DNA from: JAFAXD01 sp963760435
GTDB taxonomy: Bacteria > Pseudomonadota > Alphaproteobacteria > Rhizobiales > Xanthobacteraceae
NCBI GenBank assembly: GCA_963760435.1
Contig: CAVXDE010000020.1
Coordinates: 186,001-250,000 of the forward strand
DNA: 64,000 bases
Direction: 5' to 3'
The notes below the pieces were generated by a model, which saw only the letters and a list, made by a program, of their open reading frames with translations, was not told the DNA's origin and searched no databases. Below are positions 54,310 through 62,673 of this stretch, piece after piece; positions within the stretch are counted from its first letter, which is position 1, and each line of letters begins with the position of its first letter. The translations under genes and the position numbers were made by a program.

Positions 54310-55263
54310 TCAATCAAACGGATATTGTCCCGGTTCGGCCCTATAAGCCTTGGCGATGCCCAGCATGCCGGAGCGCAACATGGCTTCCCAAGACTCAGCT
54401 GTGGTGGCGCCGATGTGCGGCGAGCCGAAGAAGTTCGGCACTTCGAGCAGCGGGTTGCCGTTTGCCGGCTCGGTCGCGAACACGTCGAATGCCGCCCCGG
54501 CAATGTGCCCGCTGATCAGTCGCTCCTTCAGCGCGGCCTCGTCGACGATGCCGCCGCGCGCGCAATTGATCAGGATCGCGCCCGGCTTCATCTGATCCAG
54601 TACGGCCGCCGAATAGAGCCCGATGGTGGAGGTGTTGCGTGAGAGGTGGATGGTCAGCACGTCGGAACGCGCCCATAGTTCCGCTGGCTCGACCGCCTCC
54701 ACGTTCCAGTCCTTGTAGAAAGTGGAGAAATCGATGCGGTCGCAAGCGAGGATCTTTACTCCGTACGGCTGCAGCAGCTTGACCACTTCCTTGCCGATGT
54801 GGCCGCAGCCGTGAATGCCCACCGTGCGCCCGCGCAGATCGGCGGCGAAGCCGATCGGTCCCTTCCACTCGCCGCGCCGCAGCACCGAGCTGAAGAAGTG
54901 CACGCGCCGGATCGCAAACACCATGTAGGAGACGGCAAGCTCGGAGACGGAGATTTTGTTGATCCCCGGCGTCCACCACATTTTGATTCCGTACTTATTG
55001 AGCACGGCGGGATCGATGTGGTCGGCACCCGCCGAGCACAGCGACACGACTTTCAAGTCGGGCAGATTGGCGCAGACCTTGTCGGTGAAGCGGTCCAGCC
55101 CGATCACCGCCGCCTCGTAGCCCTTGAGGTAATCGATCAGCGCGTCCTCGGTCAGCGGCGTCCTGTCGATGCGGAACTTGGCGCTGGGGTAGAGCGCTTC
55201 GAACTCGGCCTTCAGTCGTGGAAAGAAATCGAAGTAGGGCGTAGTGACCGCGACCCGGGTCAT
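54310..55263 (-). CDS. D-isomer-specific 2-hydroxyacid dehydrogenase
   Basis: The 317 residues have the NAD motif VGIHGCGHIGKEVVKLL and the catalytic triad in order: Arg in LINCARGGIVDE, Glu in AFDVFATEPANGNPLL, and His in GSPHIGATTAES. This is the phosphoglycerate dehydrogenase/formate dehydrogenase-like family. The ATG follows AAGGAA. The substrate is not determined; a ketoacid or 3-phosphoglycerate-like molecule is possible. Divergent from the monooxygenase gene at 55396. Confidence 0.92.
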   Translation of the reverse strand: MTRVAVTTPYFDFFPRLKAEFEALYPSAKFRIDRTPLTEDALIDYLKGYEAAVIGLDRFTDKVCANLPDLKVVSLCSAGADHIDPAVLNKYGIKMWWTPGINKISVSELAVSYMVFAIRRVHFFSSVLRRGEWKGPIGFAADLRGRTVGIHGCGHIGKEVVKLLQPYGVKILACDRIDFSTFYKDWNVEAVEPAELWARSDVLTIHLSRNTSTIGLYSAAVLDQMKPGAILINCARGGIVDEAALKERLISGHIAGAAFDVFATEPANGNPLLEVPNFFGSPHIGATTAESWEAMLRSGMLGIAKAYRAEPGQYPFD

Positions 55264-55395
55264 CGGCGGTTCCTTCTCGGACGATGGGGAGGCATGCAGG
55301 TCAGGAGAGAGACCTGGACTGGCGAGGCTGGAGCCGCACGACTAATCTCTTGCTTGGCCGCCTGCAATAGCGGTGCGCCGGGAGGAATAACGGCG

Positions 55396-56892
55396 ATGAA
55401 TGTCCACGTGGCCGCAACCGCCGGCCCTAGCGCGGCGTCCGTCATCTCGGTACCGATTCTGATCATCGGCTGCGGGTTCGGCGGCATTGCACTGGCAATC
55501 GCGCTCAAGAAGGCCGGTATCACCGGCTTCAGCATCCTGGAGCGGGCCTCCGACGTCGGCGGGGTGTGGCGCGACAACAGTTATCCGGGGGCGGCCTGCG
55601 ACGTTGTCTCACGGCTCTATTCCTTCTCCTACGATCAGGATTACGAATGGTCGACCGCGTTTGCGCCGCGCGACGAGATCTTTGCCTATATCCAACGCTG
55701 CGTTGCCGGCCACGGTATTCGCGAACACGTGCGCTTCGACTGCGAGGTGACGCTCGCGGCCTTTGACGCGCGGCGCGGGACGTGGATGATTCAAACGGCT
55801 CGAGGCGAGCGGTTTGAAACCCCGATCCTCGTCTCGGCGGTCGGGCTTTTCAACAATCCAACCATTCCCGATCTGCCGGGCCGCGATCAATTCATGGGCG
55901 TGCAGTTCCATTCGGCCCGTTGGGACCATGGCTACGCGCTCGCCGGCAAGACCGTCGCGGTGATCGGCACGGGCGCGAGCGCGGTGCAGTTCGTGCCGCG
56001 CGTCGCCCGCGAGGTCGCCAAGCTCTATCTGTTCCAGCGCTCGCCGCAATACGTGATGCCGAAGACGCTGTTTCCCGGCACCGGCGAATGGGACAGGTGG
56101 TTGCAGCAATATCCGCGGCTGCGCGGGCTCGCGCGGCTCAAGATCTTTTTCATGTTCGAGCGCTTCATCTGGCGGCGCAAGTACCGGCCACAGCTGCGTC
56201 TCGCCGGCGAAGCGGCGTTCCGCAAACTGCTCGAAACCAAAGTCCGGGATCCGGAGCTGCGGCGCAAGCTGACACCGGATTATCCCATGGGCTGCAAGCG
56301 CCAGCTTGTGTCGGACGAGTGGTACGACGCCTTGGTGCGGCCGAACGTCGAGGTCGTGGATAATCCGATCGCCCAAATTGATGCGGATGGGATCGTCACT
56401 CAGAACGGAACGCACCGCCGCGTCGATGCGATCATTTACGGCACCGGCTTCACGCCGACCGCGTTCCTGACGCCGATGCGGATCACCGGGCTTGAGGGGC
56501 GCGACCTCAATGACGCCTGGCGAAAGGGCGCTGAAGCCTATCTGGGCCTCACGGTTAACGGCTTTCCCAATTTCTTCATGATGTACGGGCCCAACACCAA
56601 CGCGATCACCAGCATCATTTATATGCTTGAGTGCCAATCGCGCTACATCGTGCGTGCTATTGGGTTGCTCCGGCGCAAGGGCGCGCGCTACATGAATGTG
56701 CGCGCCGACCTGCAGCGCCGCTTCAACGAGGAGGCGCAGGCTCGCTTGGCGCAGACCGTGCCGGCGCGGCCCGACTGCTTCACCTACTTCAAGGATGCCA
56801 ACGGTCGCATCACCACCCAATGGCCCGGCTATGCGTTGGAATACCGCATCCGCACGCACGCAGCCCGTGCCGGCGATTATGAGTTTGTGTAA
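55396..56892 (+). CDS. FAD-dependent Baeyer-Villiger-type monooxygenase
   Basis: The 498 residues from the ATG after GGAGGA have two Rossmann motifs (IIGCGFGGIALAIALKKAG and VIGTGASAVQFVPRV) for FAD and NADPH. The BVMO fingerprint appears as FMGVQFHSARWDHG (F-x-G-x3-H-x3-W). The C-terminal FAD loop is YGTGFTPT. Such enzymes insert oxygen next to a ketone, or oxidise N or S. A longer frame beginning at 54799 overlaps the dehydrogenase gene and was rejected. The MBL hydrolase gene starts 3 bases after the stop. Confidence 0.92.
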   Translation: MNVHVAATAGPSAASVISVPILIIGCGFGGIALAIALKKAGITGFSILERASDVGGVWRDNSYPGAACDVVSRLYSFSYDQDYEWSTAFAPRDEIFAYIQRCVAGHGIREHVRFDCEVTLAAFDARRGTWMIQTARGERFETPILVSAVGLFNNPTIPDLPGRDQFMGVQFHSARWDHGYALAGKTVAVIGTGASAVQFVPRVAREVAKLYLFQRSPQYVMPKTLFPGTGEWDRWLQQYPRLRGLARLKIFFMFERFIWRRKYRPQLRLAGEAAFRKLLETKVRDPELRRKLTPDYPMGCKRQLVSDEWYDALVRPNVEVVDNPIAQIDADGIVTQNGTHRRVDAIIYGTGFTPTAFLTPMRITGLEGRDLNDAWRKGAEAYLGLTVNGFPNFFMMYGPNTNAITSIIYMLECQSRYIVRAIGLLRRKGARYMNVRADLQRRFNEEAQARLAQTVPARPDCFTYFKDANGRITTQWPGYALEYRIRTHAARAGDYEFV

Positions 56893-56894
56893 AA

Positions 56895-57809
56895 ATGCCT
56901 GACGACATCCCGTTCGACAAAAGATTCGACCTAGCGCCCGGGCACGCGGAGGAGGTCGCGCCCGGCGTGCGGCGGCTTCTATGCAACAACCCGAGTCCGT
57001 TCACGTTCAAAGGCACGGTGAGCTACATCATTGGCCGCGGACGTGTTGCCATCATCGACCCCGGTCCGGACGATTCCGCGCATGTGCAGGCGCTGCTCGA
57101 CGCGGTGCGCGGCGAGACCGTGACGCATATCTTCGTTACTCACACGCACCGCGATCACTCGCCCGCGGTCCGCGACGTGAAGGCGGCGACCGGCGCCCTG
57201 GTGCTGGCCGAGGGGCCACATCGTGCCGCGCGGCCGCTCAACATCGGTGAAGCCAAGCGGCTCGATGCCAGCGGCGACCTCGATTTCGTGCCCGACCGCC
57301 GTCTTGCTGACGGTGAGGTGGTGAGCACCGACGGCTTTGCAGTCGAAGCAATCGCGACCCCTGGCCACACGGCGAACCACATGGCTTATGCACTCGCCGG
57401 CACGGACATCTTGTTCGCCGGCGACCATGTCATGGCTTGGTCGACCTCGATCGTCGCGCCGCCAGATGGCGCCATGAGCGACTACATGGCCTCATTGGAG
57501 AAGCTCGCGCGTCGGCCGGAGACGACCTACTTCCCCGGTCACGGCGGAGCGGTGCGCGACGCACCGGCATTCGTGGGGCACTACATCCGCCATCGCCAGG
57601 GTCGCGAGGCCTCGATCCTGCAGAGGCTGGCCAAGGGCGCGGCCGACATTCCGACCATTGTCCGCGCGGTCTATATCGGGCTCGACGCGCGGCTCGCCGG
57701 CGCCGCCGGGCTCTCGACCTTGGCACACCTGGAAGACATGGTCGCGCGCGGCCAGGTGGCAACGGACGGCGCGCCGTCAATCGACGGCGTCTATCGCCTC
57801 GTCGCCTGA
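56895..57809 (+). CDS. metallo-beta-lactamase fold hydrolase
   Basis: The 304 residues carry HTHRDHSPAV (H-x-H-x-D-H), ATPGHTANHMA, LFAGDHVMAW (Asp bridging) and YFPGHGGAVRDAP, all metal ligands of the glyoxalase II/lactonase-like branch. The C-terminal helical part (LQRLAKGAADIPTIVRAVYI) resembles LACTB2-like proteins. It is 3 bases downstream of the monooxygenase, so it may hydrolyse the ester or lactone that enzyme makes (inference). The 3' end overlaps the convergent DUF1499 gene by 19 bases. Confidence 0.92.
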   Translation: MPDDIPFDKRFDLAPGHAEEVAPGVRRLLCNNPSPFTFKGTVSYIIGRGRVAIIDPGPDDSAHVQALLDAVRGETVTHIFVTHTHRDHSPAVRDVKAATGALVLAEGPHRAARPLNIGEAKRLDASGDLDFVPDRRLADGEVVSTDGFAVEAIATPGHTANHMAYALAGTDILFAGDHVMAWSTSIVAPPDGAMSDYMASLEKLARRPETTYFPGHGGAVRDAPAFVGHYIRHRQGREASILQRLAKGAADIPTIVRAVYIGLDARLAGAAGLSTLAHLEDMVARGQVATDGAPSIDGVYRLVA

Positions 57810-58645
57810 CCAGGCCGGAACGCCGGCTTGGCCGGCTGCTTCTGGGGCTTCTTGCCCGCAGGTTCGGTTGCCACGCTGGCGGGCACCGCGTCATCGATGT
57901 CGTTGAGCAGGTTGATCAGCCGTGTCGCGTTGGCGCCGAAGTCGTGGAAGCCGTAACGCGAGGCCGAACGCGCATCGATGCGCGAACCAGCCCCTGCCGT
58001 GCGGATCCGGAGTACGACGTCATCGCGAAAGCCCATGATCGGCGTACGCGCCACTGCCTGGATGATGCCCTCGCGATTGGCCTGCGGCGGGCGAGCGTCC
58101 ACGATCGCCCACTTCCGCTTGGTCACGATGGAATAGGCCGTGTCATAGGCGACCTGCGGGGGGACATCGAGCGACAGCGGCGCCACGTCCGGATAGGCTG
58201 CGGTCTGCTTCTGATACACCGCAGGACCGGGATAGGCGGTCGAGTTGGCGGCGCGGGTGCGCAGCCGTTGGGCCGCTTCAAGCCGCGGCGGATCGTTGGG
58301 ATCGGTGGTGATGTCGTTGATACTGGGAAGGCGATAGGCCTTGGTGCCGAGATAGGCCGGATAGGCGAGCAATAGCAGACTGATCGCGATCGCCGCAAAG
58401 GCCGATCCGGCGCCGCTGCGGCCGTCGATCCAGATCACCACCAGAGCCGCGATGGCGAGCAGAATCGCGAGCACGGCCAACGCGAGCCCCGCGCCGAACG
58501 TCACCAGCGCCGGCTGGACATCGAACGAACCGGCTCGTGCAATGACGATCGCGAGCAGCACGACCGGTATGGCAAAGATCGCGAGTCGCCGCGCCCACAC
58601 GGCGAGCAGAGAACGTGGCGGTTCGAGAAAGCGGCGTCGCTGCAT
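57791..58645 (-). CDS. DUF1499 domain-containing membrane protein
   Basis: The 284 residues have three N-terminal membrane helices (LAIFAIPVVLLAIVIARAG, ALVTFGAGLALAVLAILLAI, AAIAISLLLLAYPAYL). A periplasmic or cytosolic DUF1499 domain follows: SINDITTDPNDPPRLEAAQR, AYDTAYSIVTKRKWAIVDA, TPIMGFRDDVVLRIR and DARSASRYGFHDFGANATRL. The C-terminus is Lys/Pro rich. Function unknown. The gene lies tail-to-tail with the MBL hydrolase. Confidence 0.9.
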   Translation of the reverse strand: MQRRRFLEPPRSLLAVWARRLAIFAIPVVLLAIVIARAGSFDVQPALVTFGAGLALAVLAILLAIAALVVIWIDGRSGAGSAFAAIAISLLLLAYPAYLGTKAYRLPSINDITTDPNDPPRLEAAQRLRTRAANSTAYPGPAVYQKQTAAYPDVAPLSLDVPPQVAYDTAYSIVTKRKWAIVDARPPQANREGIIQAVARTPIMGFRDDVVLRIRTAGAGSRIDARSASRYGFHDFGANATRLINLLNDIDDAVPASVATEPAGKKPQKQPAKPAFRPGQATRR

Positions 58646-58667
58646 GGGGCAGGGCGAGGGTGCTTAC

Positions 58668-58832
58668 CTCTCCCCGCTTGCGGGGAGAGAGCCTGCCCCG
58701 GACTTGATCCGGGGTCGGCGCGAAGCGCCGGATGAGGGGGCGTCTCCGCACGTTTGAGGGCTTGGAGAGGCCCCCTCACCCGACTTTCTCGCTGCGCTCG
58801 AAAGTCGACCTCTCCCCGCAAGCGGGGCGAGG
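58668..58832. repeat. mosaic of palindromes (REP-like intergenic element)
   Basis: The region between DUF1499 and the acyl-CoA ligase is packed with inverted repeats. Hairpins lie at 58668-58689 (CTCTCCCCGC-TT-GCGGGGAGAG), 58696-58714, 58716-58730, 58781-58807 and 58809-58832. Two 9-base arms, TGAGGGGGC at 58733-58741 and GCCCCCTCA at 58770-58778, enclose a central segment. The end hairpins share the CTCCCCGC core. This is typical of short palindromic elements dispersed in rhizobial genomes (recalled, not searched). Confidence 0.8.
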
Positions 58833-58908
58833 TAAAGTCCGCATTGTCGCATCATAAGCGATCGCTCTGCATGGCCGAGAGAGGTGTCGTCGCGAATGCG
58901 TCGCACTA

Positions 58909-60544
58909 TCACGACGCCGCGGCCATGGGAAACACGTAATCCTTGAAGCGGTCGCGCAGGGCGATCTTCTGGATCTTGCCGGTGGCGGTGTGCGGGATCT
59001 CCTCGGCGATCACCACGTCGTCGGGCATCCACCATTTCGCGATCTTACCCTCGAGAAAGCCGAGGATGTCCTCGCGCGTGGGGTACTCACCTTTTTTTGG
59101 CACGATCACCAGCAACGGCCGCTCATCCCATTTCGGATGCTTGAGGCCGATCACCGCCGCTTCGGCCACTTTCGGATGGCCAACCGCGAGGTTCTCGATT
59201 TCGATCGATGAAATCCATTCGCCGCCGGATTTGATCACATCCTTGGCGCGGTCGGTGATCTGCATATAACCGTGCGGGTCGATGGTTGAGACGTCGCCGG
59301 TCTCGAAGTAGCCCTCCTCGTCGAGGACGTCGAAGCCTTCCTTGAAATAGGCACGGGTCACGGCCGGGCCGCGCACCTTGAGCCGGCCGAAGGTCTTGCC
59401 GTCCCAGGGCAGTTTGCGGCCGGTGTCGTCGGTGATCTTCATCTCCACGCCGAACGGCACGTGTCCCTGCTTGAGCTGCGCCTCGACACGCGCTGAGCCA
59501 GAGAGCCCGGAATATTCAGGTTTGAGCGTGCATACGGTGCCGAGCGGACTCATCTCCGTCATGCCCCAGGCGTGAATCACCTCGACCCCGTACACGTCCT
59601 GGAACTTCTCGATCACCATGCGCGGGCAGGCGGAGCCGCCGATTAGCACTCGCTTGAGGTGGGGAAGCTTGTTGCCGGTCGAACTCGAGATATTGCAGCA
59701 AACCGAGCCATACGGTCGGCACCGCAGCCGTGAACGTCACTTTGTAATCGGTGAGGAGCTCGTAGACCGACGCGCCGTCGAGCTTCGGCCCCGGCATCAC
59801 CATCGAGGCACCTACCATGGGGACGGAGAACGCCAGCGACCAACCATTGGCATGGAACAGCGGCACGACGGGCATCACGACGTCGCGCGAGGTCTGCCCA
59901 AGCATGTCGGCGCTGCACGCGATCATTGAGTGCAGGATGTTGGAGCGATGCGAGTATAGAACGCCTTTCGGATTGCCGGTCGTGCCCGACGTGTAGCACA
60001 TGCCTGCAGCGGTGTTCTCATCGAGCGACTTCCAGTCAAAATCGCTGTCGACCTCGGCGATCCAGTCGTCATACGGGACTGCGTTCTTCAACGTCGTCGC
60101 AGGCATATGGGCGTTGTCGGTCAGCACGACATAGCGCTCGATCTTCGGTAGCTTGTCGGCGAGCTTCTCCAACAGTGGCACGAAGGTGAGATCGACCATC
60201 GCCATGCGGTCTTCGGCATGGTTCATGATCCAGACGATCTGATCTGGAAACAGCCTCGGATTGACGGTGTGATAGATCGCGCCGACGCCGGTGATGCCGT
60301 ACCAGCATTCAAGATGGCGGGCGGTGTTCCAGGCGAGCGTAGCGATGCGGTCACCGACCCGGACGCCCTCGCGATCGAGCCGTTTGGCGAGCCGCAAAGC
60401 CCGCGCATGGATCGCCGCGTAGGTCGTTGTCGTGATCGGACCCTCGACCGACCGCGTCACGACGCGCCGCTCGGCATGATTGGTCGCCGCGTGATCGATG
60501 ACGCGGTGCAGCAGCAGCGGCCAATCCTGCATCAATCCCAACAT
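58909..60544 (-). pseudogene. long/medium-chain fatty-acyl-CoA ligase, AMP-forming (one frameshift)
   Basis: The corrected product is 544 residues, normal for a DmdB/long-chain acyl-CoA synthetase. It has YTSGTTGNPKGVLYSHRSN (AMP-binding P-loop), VVPLFHANGWSLAF, HAWGMTEMSPLGTVC, YFETGDVSTIDPHGYMQITD and the C-terminal Lys in HTATGKIQKIALRD. The frame breaks after LLQYLE and continues STGNKLPHLKRVLIGGSACP once one base at 59682-59683 is removed. The written frame otherwise degenerates into a basic run (ANRRLRLPAHGDREVPGRVR). It activates carboxylic acids, possibly for the neighbouring oxidative genes. Confidence 0.87.
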
Positions 60545-60553
60545 GGCGCTCCC

Positions 60554-61756
60554 TCAGCCGTTGTTTGTTGTCGGTGAATATTGTGTGACAAATGGACCTT
60601 GGCGTCCATCCGGGATGCCCCCTAGGCTTGCCTTGAACCTGCCTAACCGAAACCGTGCGATGTCACGTGTGGTCGCACCGGAGGTGGCAAGCTCGGCAAC
60701 AACCTCACCGATCAGCGGTGCGAACTTGAAGCCATGTCCGGAGCATGGTGACGCAACAATGATACGCGGCTCGCCGGGCAGCGTGTCGATGATGAAATCA
60801 CCATCGGGCGCCATCGTATAGAGGCAGGTCGTAGCGGATTTGAGCTGGCCGTTGGCGGCCGGCAGATAGTCGGCGACCGCGGCGCGAATCGCGGCTTCGT
60901 CGGATGAAGATACATTGCGATCGTAATCATCAGGATCAACTACTTCTTCGAAGTGATGATGTTTGGCGACCTTGACGCCCCCTCCCGGCTGCAGCGGAAA
61001 GCCGTAATGGGTCCCGTGCGGACCTTCGATCAGAAACACCGGACATCGCGCCGGATCGAACAGGTCGGGTTGCTGCGGCTCGAACCAGGCGAGCACTTGG
61101 CGGGTGGCGCGTAGCCGTACAGGCAAGTCGGGGAGAAGTTTGCTGATTCGGGCACCCGCTGCGACCACGACCGTCGCGGCGTCGATCGCATCCGAATCGG
61201 TAACCACGCGCACCCCGTCCTGGCGCGGTTCGATTGCGCGCACGGTCGTGTTGGTGCGGATCTCGGCGCCGGCTGCTCGGGCCAGGGCGATCTGGGCGGC
61301 GAGCGTTGGCTCCGCCTCGACGAAGCCGCCGTCCGGCTGGGCCACGGCAATGAATTCGCCGGGAACCCGGAACGCGGGATGGCGGCGCATCAGCTCGGCG
61401 GCATCCAGAACGTCGTGCGGCAGGGCGTGCTCACGCGCCGCCGCGAGGGTACCGCGCACCAGCGCGCTATCTGGTGTGCCGATCTCGACGATACCGGTGA
61501 TGTGCAGGAGCTTTCGGCCGGCCTTGGCCTCGAGCTCGCGCCAGAGCGGGTAAGCCTCGTGCAGCAGCCGCACGTAGGAGGGATGCTCGAAATAGCTCAG
61601 CCGAATGATGCGGGTCGCGCCATGGGAAGAGCCGCGATCATGCCCAGGTTCGAAGCGCTCGATGCCGAGCACGCGCACCCCGCGCGCGGCGAGGCTGCGG
61701 AGCGCCGCGCTGCCCATCACGCCCAGCCCGATCACCACGGTATCGACCCGCGCCAT
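60554..61756 (-). CDS. monomeric sarcosine oxidase / N-methyltryptophan oxidase-like flavoprotein
   Basis: The 400 residues begin with VVIGLGVMGSAALRSLAARG (FAD Rossmann) and continue GSSHGATRIIRLSYFEHPSY. The covalent flavin Cys is in VASPCSGHGFKFAPLIG, and the C-terminus has TMAPDGDFIIDTLPG. This matches the MSOX/MTOX family, which oxidatively demethylates N-methyl amino acids to formaldehyde and peroxide. The exact amine is unknown. It is the first gene of the pair with the acyl-CoA ligase, 9 bases apart. Confidence 0.92.
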   Translation of the reverse strand: MARVDTVVIGLGVMGSAALRSLAARGVRVLGIERFEPGHDRGSSHGATRIIRLSYFEHPSYVRLLHEAYPLWRELEAKAGRKLLHITGIVEIGTPDSALVRGTLAAAREHALPHDVLDAAELMRRHPAFRVPGEFIAVAQPDGGFVEAEPTLAAQIALARAAGAEIRTNTTVRAIEPRQDGVRVVTDSDAIDAATVVVAAGARISKLLPDLPVRLRATRQVLAWFEPQQPDLFDPARCPVFLIEGPHGTHYGFPLQPGGGVKVAKHHHFEEVVDPDDYDRNVSSSDEAAIRAAVADYLPAANGQLKSATTCLYTMAPDGDFIIDTLPGEPRIIVASPCSGHGFKFAPLIGEVVAELATSGATTRDIARFRLGRFKASLGGIPDGRQGPFVTQYSPTTNNG

Positions 61757-61857
61757 GTGTGCTCTTATCCGCCAAGGGCGAGGGCGGGGCCATCCCTCAA
61801 TTTTGTCGCAAAGCGCTGCGTTTTCTTACCGCCCCTACCTCGATCCTATTGCAACCC

Positions 61858-62649
61858 ATGCGTTTAATCATTTTGAGCCTCGCTTTTTCGCTTGTCTGCG
61901 GGCCCGGGTACGTAGCCAGCGCGGCCGCACCGACGCGCAATATCCCTTTGCCCCGACCGCGCCCCCCGGAAGCCGAACAGGCGCAGCCAACTGAGCCCGC
62001 GGAACCGGCCGGCCCGTCCCAGTGCTTTATCGATCTCACCTCGTCCGGGGTGGCCATTGCCGAATCGCTGCCGTCGCTCGAAGCGCGGCGCGGCTGCGGC
62101 GCCGAGGACGCGCTGCGCCTCAATGCGGTGGTGCTGGACGATGCGCGCCAGGTGGAATTCAAGCCAGCGCCGGTCCTGCGCTGCACAATGGCGACCGAGC
62201 TTGCCAAATGGGTGCGCCAAGACCTGGCCGCGCAAGTGCTCCCCCTAGGCGCGCCGCTCGCCGAGATCGAGAACTATGATTCCTATGAGTGCCGGCCCCG
62301 CAACCGGGTCGCCGGCGCGCAGATCAGCGAGCATGGTCGCGCCAACGCCATCGACATTCGCTCCGTCACGCTCACGAACGGCAAGCGCTACGAACTGACC
62401 GATCCCTACGTGAAGAAAGCGGTGCGCGACCAGCTCAAGGCAAGCGTCTGCGCGCGTTTTGTCACTGTGCTCGGCCCCGGCTCGGACGGCTATCACGAAC
62501 AGCACATCCATCTCGATCTGGCGGAAAACCAGAACGGATATCGCCTGTGCCACTGGGATGTGAACCTGCCGATCCCGCTGCCGCGTCCGCGCCCCGCGAA
62601 CGCGCCGCAGGCTCAGGAGTCAGTGATCAGTAATCAGTCATCAGAATGA
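61858..62649 (+). CDS. extensin family protein (LAS-type peptidase-like)
   Basis: The 263 residues have a signal peptide (MRLIILSLAFSLVCGPGYVA ... AAAP), a Pro-rich spacer (NIPLPRPRPPEAEQAQPTEP) and the extensin-like domain: LRCTMATELAKWVRQDLAAQ, ISEHGRANAIDIRSVTL (His/Asp metal-type motif), and GYHEQHIHLDLAENQNGYRL. The two His-rich motifs recall VanY/MepA-type metallopeptidases, so cell-wall cleavage is possible. The Pro/Arg repeat returns near the end (PLPRPRPANAPQ). The last residues (SVISNQSSE) are encoded within the first arm of an inverted repeat. Confidence 0.88.
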   Translation: MRLIILSLAFSLVCGPGYVASAAAPTRNIPLPRPRPPEAEQAQPTEPAEPAGPSQCFIDLTSSGVAIAESLPSLEARRGCGAEDALRLNAVVLDDARQVEFKPAPVLRCTMATELAKWVRQDLAAQVLPLGAPLAEIENYDSYECRPRNRVAGAQISEHGRANAIDIRSVTLTNGKRYELTDPYVKKAVRDQLKASVCARFVTVLGPGSDGYHEQHIHLDLAENQNGYRLCHWDVNLPIPLPRPRPANAPQAQESVISNQSSE

Positions 62650-62673
62650 GGATGTTTGATTACTGAGCACTGA
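62620..62673. repeat. inverted repeat overlapping the ends of two convergent genes
   Basis: Arms 62620-62636 (TCAGTGATCAGTAATCA) and 62657-62673 (TGATTACTGAGCACTGA) pair with one mismatch around a 20-base loop. It lies across the extensin stop and the stop of the FAD hydroxylase and could terminate both transcripts. Its AT-rich composition differs from both genes, so it may be an inserted repeat. Confidence 0.7.

Noticed and set aside
54799..55395. N-terminal extension of the Baeyer-Villiger monooxygenase
   Set aside because: The extension overlaps the dehydrogenase gene antisense; the ATG at 55396 has a strong ribosome site and begins just before the FAD motif.
1245..60544. Programmed +1 frameshifting as a general feature of this organism
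   Set aside because: The sites share no slippery codon, no following stop codon pattern and no upstream Shine-Dalgarno-like element; insertion errors or decay are simpler.
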